DNA of 64,000 nt from Maricaulis sp947259345 (GTDB lineage Bacteria; Pseudomonadota; Alphaproteobacteria; Caulobacterales; Maricaulaceae). Shown here in pieces: positions 1-7,841 of the stretch; positions within the stretch are counted from its first letter, which is position 1, and each line of letters starts with the position of its first letter. Under the pieces are notes generated by a model. It had not been told where the DNA came from. It saw only the letters and a program-made list of their open reading frames with translations, and did not search any database. Both the position numbers and the translations under genes were made by a program. The stretch is taken from contig OZ244254.1 in NCBI GenBank assembly GCA_965217205.1, forward strand, positions 806,001 to 870,000. The letters run 5' to 3'.

Positions 1-1
1 T

Positions 2-340
2 TATTATCTCGGCTTCGACCGACTGCGTTCCCATTGGGCGGCGACCCTGCCGGCGGATCGCTATACCGAGATCGCCTATGAGGATGTGGTCGCCGATCTG
101 GAAGCTGAGGCGAGGCGTCTGGTCGCGCATTGCGACCTCGATTGGGACCCGGCCTGCCTCGACTTCCACACCCAGGCGGGCAGCGTCGCGACCGCCAGTT
201 CCGTCCAGGTCCGACAGCCGCTTTATTCCAGCTCGATCGGACGCTGGAAGCGCCATGCCAAGGCGCTCGGTCCGATGCGCGCCATCCTGGAAGCGGGGGG
301 TGTCGTTGATGGTGACGGCAACTGGCTGCGCGAGGTCTGA
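2..340 (+). CDS. Sulfotransferase family protein, C-terminal fragment
   Basis: Partial gene; its 5' end lies outside the window. The reading frame is open from base 2 to the TGA at 338-340 and gives about 112 residues. The fragment has the signature of the C-terminal part of TPR-linked sulfotransferases: a short acidic strand (YEDVVADLE), a WDPACLDFH segment, then TASSVQVRQPLYSSSIGRW. In this family the Q-V-R-x-P-x-Y-x-S-S-x-G-x-W block follows the PAPS-binding core and helps hold the cofactor. The catalytic N-terminal P-loop is not visible, so activity cannot be judged. The acceptor substrate cannot be inferred. Confidence 0.8.
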   Translation, partial: YYLGFDRLRSHWAATLPADRYTEIAYEDVVADLEAEARRLVAHCDLDWDPACLDFHTQAGSVATASSVQVRQPLYSSSIGRWKRHAKALGPMRAILEAGGVVDGDGNWLREV

Positions 341-395
341 CGCGCCTACTGGCCAGTCCGCTGAAGCTGTGTAGGATCGCGCTTGTGTCCCTCCC

Positions 396-482
396 GCGGG
401 CGTGGCGGAATCGGTAGACGCAGCAGACTTAAAATCTGCCGGCCGCAAGGCCGTGCCGGTTCAAGTCCGGCCGCCCGCACCA
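396..482 (+). tRNA. tRNA-Leu(TAA)
   Basis: Cloverleaf of 87 nt including an encoded CCA. The acceptor stem pairs GCGGGCG (396-402) with CGCCCGC (472-478), followed by discriminator A and CCA. The anticodon arm is GCAGA-CTTAAAA-TCTGC with anticodon TAA. A long variable arm (GGCCGCAAGGCC-like) marks a class II tRNA, as expected for leucine. The T-loop is GGTTCAAGTCC. Confidence 0.97.
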
Positions 483-499
483 CCCTTTGCCCCTTGAGC

Positions 500-515
500 T
501 TCGGGTGGCAAGCCA
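500..515 (+). repeat. Dispersed 16-mer shared with the tRNA-Thr region
   Basis: The 16-mer TTCGGGTGGCAAGCCA lies 18 bp after tRNA-Leu and reappears as its exact reverse complement at 51227-51242, 108 bp from tRNA-Thr. Both copies are in non-coding DNA next to a tRNA gene. This suggests a small dispersed non-coding repeat family. Only two copies can be seen in the window. Confidence 0.6.
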
Positions 516-594
516 TTCTCACCGCCCACGCGGGGAGAAGCGTGTCAATCGGAATCTGGGCGAAAAGGAGCGGGCCGCAGCAGAACCGCGTCGG

Positions 595-1308
595 CTAAGC
601 CCGACGGCGTCTCCCCATCATCCAGAGCCGATAGACGGTCAGATAGACGCCGGCCAGGCCGAAGAGGAGGGCGATGATGGAGGTCACCTTGATCCACCAG
701 GAATTGAAATTCTCCCGGCTCGACCAGTCCATGATGTGCACGCCCCAGAAGAAGTCATAGACGCGCCAGGCCGTGGTGCGGACCGCCCGCAACTCGCCGG
801 TCTGGCTGTTGATGTAGAAAGTGGTCGGCGGGGTGGTCTCGCCAGCGGCGAATTCGACCCGCCAGGCTGGGATGGCGAGGCCGGCTTCCCGTGGCGGGTC
901 CGTCAGCCAATCGATCGAGGCAAGCTCGCCCAGGCCGCGCTGGCGCGTCTGCGCGATGTCGAGCGCCACGGCTTCGCTGATCGGGGAGAGTGTCTCGCCG
1001 CTGACTGCGTCGACCATGAGGGGGCCGTCCGTTGTTTCGAGGCGCCAGACCGGGGCACCGGCCAGCCAACCGGTCCGGGCCGACGTCACCTCGCTGTCCT
1101 GCGCGGCGATGATGGTCGCCAGCGGCAGGGCCTCGTCGGCCCAGTCGAGTACCAACTCGGCCGGGTCATGCCGCAAATGCTCACCGCGGATCTCTTCGAT
1201 CGGGATAATCACCATGATGAGGCCTGAGATCAGCCACAGCATGACCTGCACGCCGAAGGCTATGCCCAACCAGAGGTGAATCTGGCCCATTAGTCGGAAA
1301 AGCTTCAT
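595..1308 (-). CDS. PepSY domain membrane protein
   Basis: About 237 residues starting at MKLFRLMGQIHLWLG; an in-frame codon 36 bp upstream (1344) is possible but the chosen start fits the family. One transmembrane helix follows the N-terminus (LGIAFGVQVMLWLISGLIMVI) and one lies near the C-terminus (SIIALLFGLAGVYLTVY), with a periplasmic PepSY-type region between, including TFYINSQTGELRAVRT. The His-Trp pair at the first helix and the VHIMDW segment resemble PepSY-TM iron-uptake-associated reductases. A similar two-helix protein is encoded at 58298-58825. Function beyond membrane anchoring is not shown. Confidence 0.7.
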   Translation of the reverse strand: MKLFRLMGQIHLWLGIAFGVQVMLWLISGLIMVIIPIEEIRGEHLRHDPAELVLDWADEALPLATIIAAQDSEVTSARTGWLAGAPVWRLETTDGPLMVDAVSGETLSPISEAVALDIAQTRQRGLGELASIDWLTDPPREAGLAIPAWRVEFAAGETTPPTTFYINSQTGELRAVRTTAWRVYDFFWGVHIMDWSSRENFNSWWIKVTSIIALLFGLAGVYLTVYRLWMMGRRRRA

Positions 1309-1430
1309 GTCGCGATACGCCCCCTCGCCCCAACCCGGGAACATTCAGCCATTCCGGGGCGTGATCAAGCCTTCGCGTCCTCTCGGTCGATCAAATTTCC
1401 GTCGACCACCGTGCAACAGGGGGCTAGCCT

Positions 1431-2057
1431 GTGATCATGCCGCATCGCGCCGTCCATGATCGTCTCCTGTCAGCGGCTGAACCGCTCTTTCCGGCTCTGC
1501 ACGCCGCGCTCGGCAAGCTCGGTCCGCTCGATCTGCCGCGGCGCGATGATCTACCCTTTCCGGCCTATCTCTGCCGCGCCATCGCTGGCCAGCAGATATC
1601 GGTCAAGGCGGCGCAGAGTATCTGGGCCCGGGTTGAAGCCAGTGCGGAAGGTGCCGACTTGCTCGACCATTTCTGCCCTGACAATGCCGACACGCTGAGA
1701 GGCTGCGGCCTGTCCGGCGCCAAGACACGCACCATCATCACCATTGCCGAGACCCATCGCACAGTCGGTCTCGACACTGACGCATTGCGCGCCTTGCCGA
1801 TCGACCAGCGAACCGACCGGTTGACCGAGATCTGGGGCGTTGGGCAATGGACGGCCGACATGATGAACATCTTCTATTTCGGTGAGGATGATGTCTGGCC
1901 GGATGGTGATGTCGCCGCCCGCAAAACTCTGGAACGCCTGACCTCGAAACGGCGCAAGACGGTGCGCACCGCCGCCCTGTTCAAACCCTATCGCTCCTGG
2001 CTGGCCTATTATATGTGGGCCCATGTCGATGCACCGCCGGATGGCACGCCGACCTGA
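1431..2057 (+). CDS. DNA-3-methyladenine glycosylase II (AlkA-like HhH-GPD)
   Basis: 208 residues. A base-excision DNA glycosylase that removes alkylated purines. The helix-hairpin-helix motif is LTEIWGVGQWTADMM (residues about 125-140), followed by VWPDGDVAARKTL, which carries the conserved catalytic Asp of the HhH-GPD superfamily. An N-terminal segment (AYLCRAIAGQQISVKAA) matches the family's usual conserved block. The GTG at 1431 has an AGGGGG ribosome site 7 bp upstream; the ATG at 1437 is an alternative. Length matches the short bacterial AlkA type with no separate N-terminal Ada-like domain. Confidence 0.88.
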   Translation: MIMPHRAVHDRLLSAAEPLFPALHAALGKLGPLDLPRRDDLPFPAYLCRAIAGQQISVKAAQSIWARVEASAEGADLLDHFCPDNADTLRGCGLSGAKTRTIITIAETHRTVGLDTDALRALPIDQRTDRLTEIWGVGQWTADMMNIFYFGEDDVWPDGDVAARKTLERLTSKRRKTVRTAALFKPYRSWLAYYMWAHVDAPPDGTPT

Positions 2058-2151
2058 CCGGGAGTGGGTGGGACGCAACGTCGCATCATCCCGCTGAGAC
2101 TGCCACCAAACGGCCTTATCTTGGCCCGGATCGTCAGGCTCCTTGGTCGTC

Positions 2152-2307
2152 ATGACACGACGAATTCTCATCGACGCCGCCCTTTTTGTCGGCGGCTGGT
2201 CTCTGGGCTGGATGCTGACCAGCAATATCCTGATCGGATTGCTCTTCGCGCTGATCCTCTCGGGCGCGGGCGAGGGGGTTCAGGCGGCCGCCAGTCACGA
2301 TGAGTAG
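2152..2307 (+). CDS. Small hypothetical membrane protein
   Basis: 51 residues from the ATG at 2152 to the TAG at 2307. The start is MTRRILIDAALFVGGWSLG and the body holds one or two hydrophobic helices (LFVGGWSLGWML, NILIGLLFALILSGAG). A positively charged N-terminus suggests inner-membrane insertion. No family is recognised. It sits alone between the glycosylase and the nitronate monooxygenase. Small size makes it uncertain, but hydrophobicity and codon use look coding. Confidence 0.45.
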   Translation: MTRRILIDAALFVGGWSLGWMLTSNILIGLLFALILSGAGEGVQAAASHDE

Positions 2308-2431
2308 CGCGCTTCACCGCGCGCTCGACATCCCATACCGCTCTCTCTAACGTTTGACGTGAACCCTGTTCAATCGCGGATCGCCACCAGAAGCGATCGC
2401 GAGCCTGGTCGATATATTAGAGGGGATTCCC

Positions 2432-3394
2432 ATGGCCGAACCCGACATTCTCAAGGGGAAGTTGCGCCTGCCTGTCATTGGCGCGCCACTTTTCATTATC
2501 TCCAATCCGGACCTCGTCCTGGCCCAGTGCAAGGCCGGCATTGTCGGCTCCTTTCCGTCGCTGAATGCGCGTCCGGTCAGCCAGCTCGATGAGTGGCTGG
2601 ACCAGATCACGTCGGAGCTGGAGAGCTATAACCGCGCCAACCCGGACAATCCGGCGGCCCCCTTTGCGGTCAACCAGATCGTCCACCGCTCCAATAACCG
2701 CCTGCAGGAAGACCTCGAACTGTGCGAAAAGTACAAGGTGCCGGTGGTGATCACCTCGCTTGGCGCCCAGGCGGAAGTGAACCAGGCCGTTCAGGGTTGG
2801 GGCGGCATCACACTGCATGACGTCATCAATCAGCGCTTTGCCCACAAGGCGATCGAGAAGGGGGCGACCGGTCTGATCTGCGTCTCCTCCGGCGCCGGCG
2901 GCCATGCCGGCGCGCTGTCGCCCTTCGGCTTCATTTCCGAGACACGGTCCTGGTTCGACGGCCCGATCCTGTGCTCAGGCGCGATCTCGACCGGGGGCGG
3001 CGTCCTCGCAGCCCAGGCCATGGGCGCAGATTATGCCTATATCGGCTCCGCCTTCATCGCGACCGCCGAAGCGCGCGCGGAAGAGGCGTACAAGCAGGGC
3101 ATTGTTGAAGGCTCAGCCGAGGACATTGTCTACACGAACCTCTTTACCGGCGTGCACGGCAATTATCTCAAGAAGTCGATCATCGATGCCGGCCTCGACC
3201 CGGATGCGCTGCCGGAAAGCGATCCCTCGGCGATGAATTTCGGCTCCGGCGGTGGCTCCAAGGCCAAGGCCTGGAAGGATATCTGGGGTTCTGGTCAGGG
3301 CATCGGTTCGGTGAAGCAGGTCCGTCCGGCTGCCGAGTATATCGACCAGCTCAAGGCGGAGTATGACGCGGCGAAAGCGCGCGTCTGCGCCTGA
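2432..3394 (+). CDS. Nitronate monooxygenase family FMN protein
   Basis: 320 residues. Flavin-dependent oxygenase family (2-nitropropane dioxygenase/NMO, TIM barrel) that oxidises nitronates such as propionate-3-nitronate. Visible blocks: PVIGAPLFIISNPDLVLA near the N-terminus, GATGLICVSSGAGGHAG (FMN phosphate and active-site His region), then PILCSGAISTGGGVLAAQAMGADYAYIGSAF, the barrel strand-loop typical of the family. The AGGHAG motif supplies the presumed catalytic His. A ribosome site GAGGGG lies 8-13 bp before the ATG. The physiological substrate is not known from sequence. Confidence 0.92.
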   Translation: MAEPDILKGKLRLPVIGAPLFIISNPDLVLAQCKAGIVGSFPSLNARPVSQLDEWLDQITSELESYNRANPDNPAAPFAVNQIVHRSNNRLQEDLELCEKYKVPVVITSLGAQAEVNQAVQGWGGITLHDVINQRFAHKAIEKGATGLICVSSGAGGHAGALSPFGFISETRSWFDGPILCSGAISTGGGVLAAQAMGADYAYIGSAFIATAEARAEEAYKQGIVEGSAEDIVYTNLFTGVHGNYLKKSIIDAGLDPDALPESDPSAMNFGSGGGSKAKAWKDIWGSGQGIGSVKQVRPAAEYIDQLKAEYDAAKARVCA

Positions 3395-3437
3395 CCCAGT
3401 CCGGTCGGCCCCGGCCCCGAAGGACGGGGTCGACCAA

Positions 3438-4097
3438 TCAGGCCGTTTGGGAGCTTCGGGACGACGCGGACAGGCTGGCCAGTATGTCCGCGGGCTTGCG
3501 GTAGCTGTGCTCGGGTGACTGGGCGCGCAGGATGTCCGCGGTCGCAAACCCCCATTCGACGGCGCCGGCGGCGCAGCCCGCCTCGCGCGCAGCATCGATG
3601 TCACGAACTTCATCACCGACACACAATGTCCGCTCGGGCATTGTTCCGGCGCGTTTGATAACCTTGCGGAAAATCGACGCCTTGCCGAAGAGGGCGGCAC
3701 CGCAGGCAAACTGGTCGAATTGATCCGCCAGGCGCTCGCCCAGCACGGCCTTCACTGCGGTTTCTCCATTCGAGGATACAACCGCCAGGGACACACCATG
3801 ATCGGCCAGCGCCTCGATCATGTCGCGTATCCCGTCAAACAAGTGGATCTGATCCACATTTTCGGCGGCCCGGGCGCGAACATCGGCGGCGATGAAGGGG
3901 ATTTTCCAGGCGGGGATGGCAAGCTCATCCATGATCGCCTTGGGGGTCAGCCCGCGCAAGGCTTCCGCCTTCTGCGGGCAAATAGGGGCGAGGCCGTGCT
4001 TGTCGACCACTTCGCCGAGCGCACCACGGAACCAGGTCAGGCTGTCGGCCAGTGTTCCGTCGAAATCAAAGATGACCAGGTCATAGCGCTGGGTCAC
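3438..4097 (-). CDS. HAD-superfamily hydrolase, phosphoglycolate phosphatase-like
   Basis: 219 residues. HAD motif I is DFDGTLADS (residues 10-18, nucleophile Asp), motif II is VVSSNG, the motif III Lys lies in the following helix region, and motif IV is CVGDEVRDIDAAREAG. The helical cap between motifs I and II places it in subfamily IA with Gph-like phosphatases. Convergent with the nitronate monooxygenase gene, with 43 bp between their stops. Substrate is unassigned; phosphoglycolate phosphatase and pyrophosphatase PpaX-like activities are both possible. Confidence 0.85.
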   Translation of the reverse strand: MTQRYDLVIFDFDGTLADSLTWFRGALGEVVDKHGLAPICPQKAEALRGLTPKAIMDELAIPAWKIPFIAADVRARAAENVDQIHLFDGIRDMIEALADHGVSLAVVSSNGETAVKAVLGERLADQFDQFACGAALFGKASIFRKVIKRAGTMPERTLCVGDEVRDIDAAREAGCAAGAVEWGFATADILRAQSPEHSYRKPADILASLSASSRSSQTA

Positions 4098-4193
4098 TTA
4101 TCCATCCCCTCGTCCGGCGGTCTCCCCAACCGCGGTGATCGCCACAGGCTCGGTGATTCTTGTGACACTTGCACGCTGTACCGGCGGACGGCC

Positions 4194-4231
4194 CAAAAGC
4201 AAAGGGGCGGACACCTTGTGGTGCCCGCCCC
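4194..4231 (-). terminator. Rho-independent terminator of ald
   Basis: On the minus strand GGGGCGGGCACC-ACAA-GGTGTCCGCCCC forms a 12-bp stem (one G-U pair) followed by TTTGCTTTTG. It starts 27 bp after the ald stop codon. Confidence 0.85.
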
Positions 4232-4257
4232 GATGGAAGCTTCGAGAGTGCGCGCGA

Positions 4258-5373
4258 TCAGGCGTTCAGCCAGTCCGGCTTGACGCAGGGCAGGCCGAGA
4301 TCGTCGGCGACCAGCTGGTGGCAGACTTCGCCACCCGCCGTGGTCAGGCCTTCGCGAAGATGCGGGTTTTCATTGATCGCCTTCTTTGTACCCTTGTTCG
4401 CGATCTCGAGGCCGAGCGGCAGGGTCGCATTGTTCAGGGCGAAGGTTGATGTGCGGGCATAGGCGCCCGGCATGTTGGCGACACAATAATGGACCACACC
4501 ATCAATGATGTAGGTCGGGTCGTCATGCGTGGTGGCCTTGGAGGTTTCGAAACAGCCGCCCTGGTCGATGGCGATGTCGACAAGCACGGCGCCATCCTTC
4601 ATCTCCTTGAGCATCTCGCGCGTCACCAGTTTCGGGGCCGCAGCGCCCGGGATCAGCACAGCGCCAATGACAACATCGGCTTCGCGCACGGCCTGCTCGA
4701 GGGCGGCCTGGGTCGAATAGGCCGTCTTCACCGCGCCGGAGAATTGCTCGTCGAGTTCGGCGAGGCGGCGATTCGAGCGATCAAAGACCGTGACGTCGGC
4801 GCGTGCGCCGATTGCCATCTCGGCCGCATGCGTGCCGGCCACGCCGCCACCGATAATCACGACCTTGGCCGGCAGCACGCCGGGCACGCCGCCCAGCATG
4901 GTGCCGCGACCGCCCTGGGATTTCATAAGGCAATGCGCTGCGACCGAGACCGACATCCGGCCGGCAACCTGGCTCATCGGAGTCAGGAGGGGCAGGCGTC
5001 CATCGCGATCGGTGACGGTTTCATAGGCGATCGATACGCAACCGGCCTTGCGCAGGCCCTCGGCCTGGACCGGGTCGGCGGCGAGGTGGAGATAGGTATA
5101 GAGCGTGTGGTGCGGCTTCAGCATCGCCGTTTCCGACGGCTGGGGCTCTTTCACCTTGACGATCATTTCCGCGGCTTCGAACACTGCGGCCGCGTCCGGC
5201 AGAATGGTCGCGCCGGCGGCTACATAGTCCTCATTGGTGAAATCGATGCCTTCACCGGCGGCGGTTTCGACGAAAACCTCGTGGCCATGGCGCACGAATT
5301 CGGCGACGCTGTTCGGCGTCAGGCCAACCCGGTATTCGCGAACTTTGATTTCCTTGGGAACCCCGATACGCAT
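4258..5373 (-). CDS. ald: Alanine dehydrogenase
   Basis: 371 residues, the normal family length. Catalyses NAD-dependent interconversion of L-alanine with pyruvate and ammonium in the cytoplasm. The N-terminus MRIGVPKEIKVREYRVGLTP is diagnostic; the substrate-binding Lys is in VKVKEPQPSE (about residue 75) and the catalytic His in YLHLAAD (about 96). The Rossmann loop is VVIIGGGVAGTHAAEMA (about 172-188). C-terminal NMPGAYARTSTFALNN is also conserved. Divergent from an Lrp/AsnC regulator across 205 bp, an arrangement widely seen for alanine dehydrogenase and its activator. Followed by a strong terminator, so monocistronic. Confidence 0.96.
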   Translation of the reverse strand: MRIGVPKEIKVREYRVGLTPNSVAEFVRHGHEVFVETAAGEGIDFTNEDYVAAGATILPDAAAVFEAAEMIVKVKEPQPSETAMLKPHHTLYTYLHLAADPVQAEGLRKAGCVSIAYETVTDRDGRLPLLTPMSQVAGRMSVSVAAHCLMKSQGGRGTMLGGVPGVLPAKVVIIGGGVAGTHAAEMAIGARADVTVFDRSNRRLAELDEQFSGAVKTAYSTQAALEQAVREADVVIGAVLIPGAAAPKLVTREMLKEMKDGAVLVDIAIDQGGCFETSKATTHDDPTYIIDGVVHYCVANMPGAYARTSTFALNNATLPLGLEIANKGTKKAINENPHLREGLTTAGGEVCHQLVADDLGLPCVKPDWLNA

Positions 5374-5449
5374 GATCTTCCCTCACAGCTTGGGCAGCGC
5401 GGTGCTTCTTCGATGCTTTTTGCGTCGGAAGCCGTCTGCGTGATTAAAT

Positions 5450-5478
5450 TTGACAACGCGGAGCGATTGATGTGAATT
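5450..5478 (+). promoter_or_regulatory. Candidate promoter of the Lrp gene in the ald-lrp divergent region
   Basis: TTGACA at 5450-5455, a 17-bp spacer and TGAATT at 5473-5478, about 100 bp before the regulator's start codon. The surrounding 205 bp is AT-richer than the flanks and contains GATTG...CAATC (5464-5492) as an imperfect inverted repeat that could be a regulator site. Prediction only. Confidence 0.35.
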
Positions 5479-5578
5479 ATTGTGCAGCAATCGACGTTGG
5501 GGGCGACGTATATACCAAGCCTTCGCGATAATCCAGAATGATCTGCGATTTTATCCATGATGTCCGGGAGAGTGTGTC

Positions 5579-6061
5579 TTGCGCCTTGATAGTGTTGATA
5601 TCTCCATCCTCAATGAGCTTCAGGAACATGGTCGCCTGACCAATGCCGAGCTCGCCGAGCGCGTCGGCCTGTCGGCTTCAGCTTGCCATCGCCGCGTTAA
5701 GGCGCTGGAGGGGGCCGGGATTATCGACCGCTATGTGGCCATCCTCTCCGAGCAGGCGCTGGGGCGGGGCATCACCGTTTATGTCCAGGTCACGCTGGAC
5801 AATCAAAAGCGCGATACGCTGGTCGGGTTTGAAAAGGCGGTCGAACACGTCCCCGAAGTCATGGAATGCTATCTGATGAGCGGCGATGCCGATTATCTGG
5901 TTCGCGTCCTGGTGCGCGATGCCAATGATTATGAGCGCGTGCACCGCGAAGTCCTGTCAGGTTTGCCCGGTGTGACCCGTCTGGTCTCCAGCTTCAGTAT
6001 TCGCCGCGTCTTCTCGCGCACGGCCATGCCGGTGCCTGACGAAGTGATCGTCGCAGGATAG
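5579..6061 (+). CDS. Lrp/AsnC family transcriptional regulator (probable ald regulator)
   Basis: 160 residues. N-terminal winged HTH (DSVDISILNELQEHGRLTNAELAERVGLSASACHRRVKALE, quoted here only by its ends DSVDISILN and CHRRVKALE) and a C-terminal RAM ligand domain (VPEVMECYLMSGDADYLVRV). The start is a TTG at 5579 with CGGGAG 8-13 bp upstream; an in-frame TGA at 5558-5560 excludes a longer form and no ATG lies nearby. Divergent from ald, so it probably responds to alanine and controls ald and itself. This is inference from context. Confidence 0.9.
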   Translation: MRLDSVDISILNELQEHGRLTNAELAERVGLSASACHRRVKALEGAGIIDRYVAILSEQALGRGITVYVQVTLDNQKRDTLVGFEKAVEHVPEVMECYLMSGDADYLVRVLVRDANDYERVHREVLSGLPGVTRLVSSFSIRRVFSRTAMPVPDEVIVAG

Positions 6062-6098
6062 GCTTGCCTGTCGCGCACACCGGGACTAAGTCGGCGCC

Positions 6099-6560
6099 AT
6101 GACTGATGATCGCTACGACAATCTGGGCCAGTTGGGGGCATCGACCCCGCTGCCCGACAATCCCGAAGCCGCCGAACTCGAGCGCGTCGCCAATCCGTGC
6201 GACGCGCCCTATATGACGCGCTTCGTCTGCCCCGAATTCACCTCGCTCTGCCCGGTAACCGGGGCACCCGACTTCGCGCATCTGGTCATCGACTATGTGC
6301 CGCGCGACTGGATTGTGGAGAGCAAGTCGCTCAAGCTCTACCTCGGCAGTTTCCGCAATCACGGTGCCTTCCACGAGGCTTGCACGACGGGTATAGGGCA
6401 GAAGGTGGTCGAGGTGCTGGACCCGGTCTGGCTGCGCATCGGCGGCTATTGGTATCCGCGCGGCGGTATTCCTATCGACGTCTTCTTCGCCACCGGTAAA
6501 CCGCCGAAGGGCGTGTGGATCCCGGATCAGGATGTTCCGGGCTATCGTGGCCGGGGCTAA
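6099..6560 (+). CDS. queF: NADPH-dependent 7-cyano-7-deazaguanine reductase
   Basis: 153 residues, the short single-domain (unimodular) QueF type. Reduces preQ0 to preQ1 in queuosine synthesis. The nucleophilic Cys lies in FTSLCPVTGAPDF (about residue 50) and the QueF motif is ESKSLKLYLGSFRN (about 73-86) followed by HGAFHE. No preQ1 riboswitch is visible; only 37 bp separate it from the upstream regulator gene. No other queuosine gene is nearby. Confidence 0.96.
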   Translation: MTDDRYDNLGQLGASTPLPDNPEAAELERVANPCDAPYMTRFVCPEFTSLCPVTGAPDFAHLVIDYVPRDWIVESKSLKLYLGSFRNHGAFHEACTTGIGQKVVEVLDPVWLRIGGYWYPRGGIPIDVFFATGKPPKGVWIPDQDVPGYRGRG

Positions 6561-6581
6561 GACCGGACCGGTCTGAAAATG

Positions 6582-6615
6582 AAAAGGGGCGCGGCCATCT
6601 GGCCGCGCCCCTTTT
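6582..6615. terminator. Bidirectional terminator between queF and porin
   Basis: AAAAGGGGCGCGGCC-ATCT-GGCCGCGCCCCTTTT is a perfect 15-bp inverted repeat. It has A and T tracts on both sides and lies between two convergent genes, so it probably serves both. Confidence 0.9.
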
Positions 6616-6636
6616 GCATGGTGATGTCGCCGCGGG

Positions 6637-7818
6637 TCAGAAATCGGCCTGGAGACGGAACTGGATCGCGTCGCTGGTCTCGGTAAAGCCGGTCGCATTC
6701 ATGCGGGCGGTCACGTAATTGGCCATCGCGCGCAGATGGTCGTGCAGATACCAGTTGGCGCCCAGCGTCGTAGCCCGGATGCGCCCCAGATTGGCATCGC
6801 TCAAATCGCTGAGATCGTGGCGCACTGCGATTTCAAACGCGCCCCAACCGCCGTCGGTGACCGGGCTGTCCGGACGAAGTCGGCTGAAGGTGCCACCGGA
6901 TTCCTTGTAGGGGCGGGCTTCGCCGCTGAGGATCCAGCCGGCCTGGACCATGCCGGACGTGAAGCTCGGATCACCGGCCGGTCCGTCGATGGACATGCGG
7001 GCAACTTCGCTGTGCAGGTGGAAGGGACCGCGGATCGCCGCCAGCTCCAGACCGAAGAAGTCCGAACTGTCGGCCGTGCCAGGCACTGCGCCGGTCCGAT
7101 AGTCGGCGGCGGTGAAGCGGTTGGCGAGATGAGCCTGCGGATAGGCCCGTACGCGTGTGCCGCCGTCATAATCCAGGCTGCGCCAGGAGCCGCCGACATG
7201 CCAGCGTGTGTCATCGACGATCGTTGACCAGGTGAGGCGGGCGGCCACGGCGCTGGAGCCATCGGATTCGCGGAAGGCGAAATTGTCGTCCATCCTGCCC
7301 CCGAACACACCGGCGCTGGCCGTGAATCCGTTGCCGGCCCAGCTGTAGGCGACGCCGATGCGACGATCGAGGCCGAACAGATCGGTCGACATGCCGCGCT
7401 CCATGAAGGTCATGTAGCGAGAGGAGGTGGCTTCCTCGAGCGAGTTCATCGTCTTGAAATGGCCGATGCGCAGACCGCCTTCCGGCAGGTCGATCGCCAG
7501 CAGCACGTCATTGGGTTTGGCGTCGTCACTGGAGAAATCATACTCCATGACGAGTTTGACCGGGCCGTGTTCGATTTCGAAGCCGAGGCGGGCGGTGCGA
7601 TATTCGTCCTGGTCGGCGGGCGCGGCGCTGTTCGGGCTCGTCCAGTCGACATCGGCCCAGTCATAGAAGAGGCGGCCGCGGAGTTTGATGGAGATCTCGC
7701 CATCGGCGCTGTCCCAGCGCGGCGCCGGTGCGAAGCTGAAGGCACCTTCCTGGGCATCGGCTTGGGTAGACGCCAGGCAGGCAAGCGCGGTGATGCTGAT
7801 CAGGGTCAGGGTTTGCAT
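6637..7818 (-). CDS. Phosphate-selective-type (OprP/OprO-like) porin
   Basis: 393 residues from the ATG at 7818, which has AAAGGA about 7 bp upstream; an in-frame upstream codon at 7845 would overlap the preceding gene and was not chosen. Signal peptide MQTLTLISITALACLASTQA then ADAQ. The mature part shows alternating amphipathic strands, features such as KLRGRLFYDWADVDW and RIGHFKTMNSLEEATSSRYMTFMER typical of the porin O/P family, and a terminal phenylalanine (RLQADF), the outer-membrane insertion signal. It lies 23 bp after the chemoreceptor gene on the same strand, suggesting co-transcription. Whether it selects phosphate or another anion cannot be told. Confidence 0.85.
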   Translation of the reverse strand: MQTLTLISITALACLASTQADAQEGAFSFAPAPRWDSADGEISIKLRGRLFYDWADVDWTSPNSAAPADQDEYRTARLGFEIEHGPVKLVMEYDFSSDDAKPNDVLLAIDLPEGGLRIGHFKTMNSLEEATSSRYMTFMERGMSTDLFGLDRRIGVAYSWAGNGFTASAGVFGGRMDDNFAFRESDGSSAVAARLTWSTIVDDTRWHVGGSWRSLDYDGGTRVRAYPQAHLANRFTAADYRTGAVPGTADSSDFFGLELAAIRGPFHLHSEVARMSIDGPAGDPSFTSGMVQAGWILSGEARPYKESGGTFSRLRPDSPVTDGGWGAFEIAVRHDLSDLSDANLGRIRATTLGANWYLHDHLRAMANYVTARMNATGFTETSDAIQFRLQADF

Positions 7819-7841
7819 GCTTTTATCCTTTCTCTGCCGGA

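Noticed and set aside
6062..6098. preQ1 riboswitch before queF
   Set aside because: Only 37 bp separate the genes and no aptamer-like hairpin is present.
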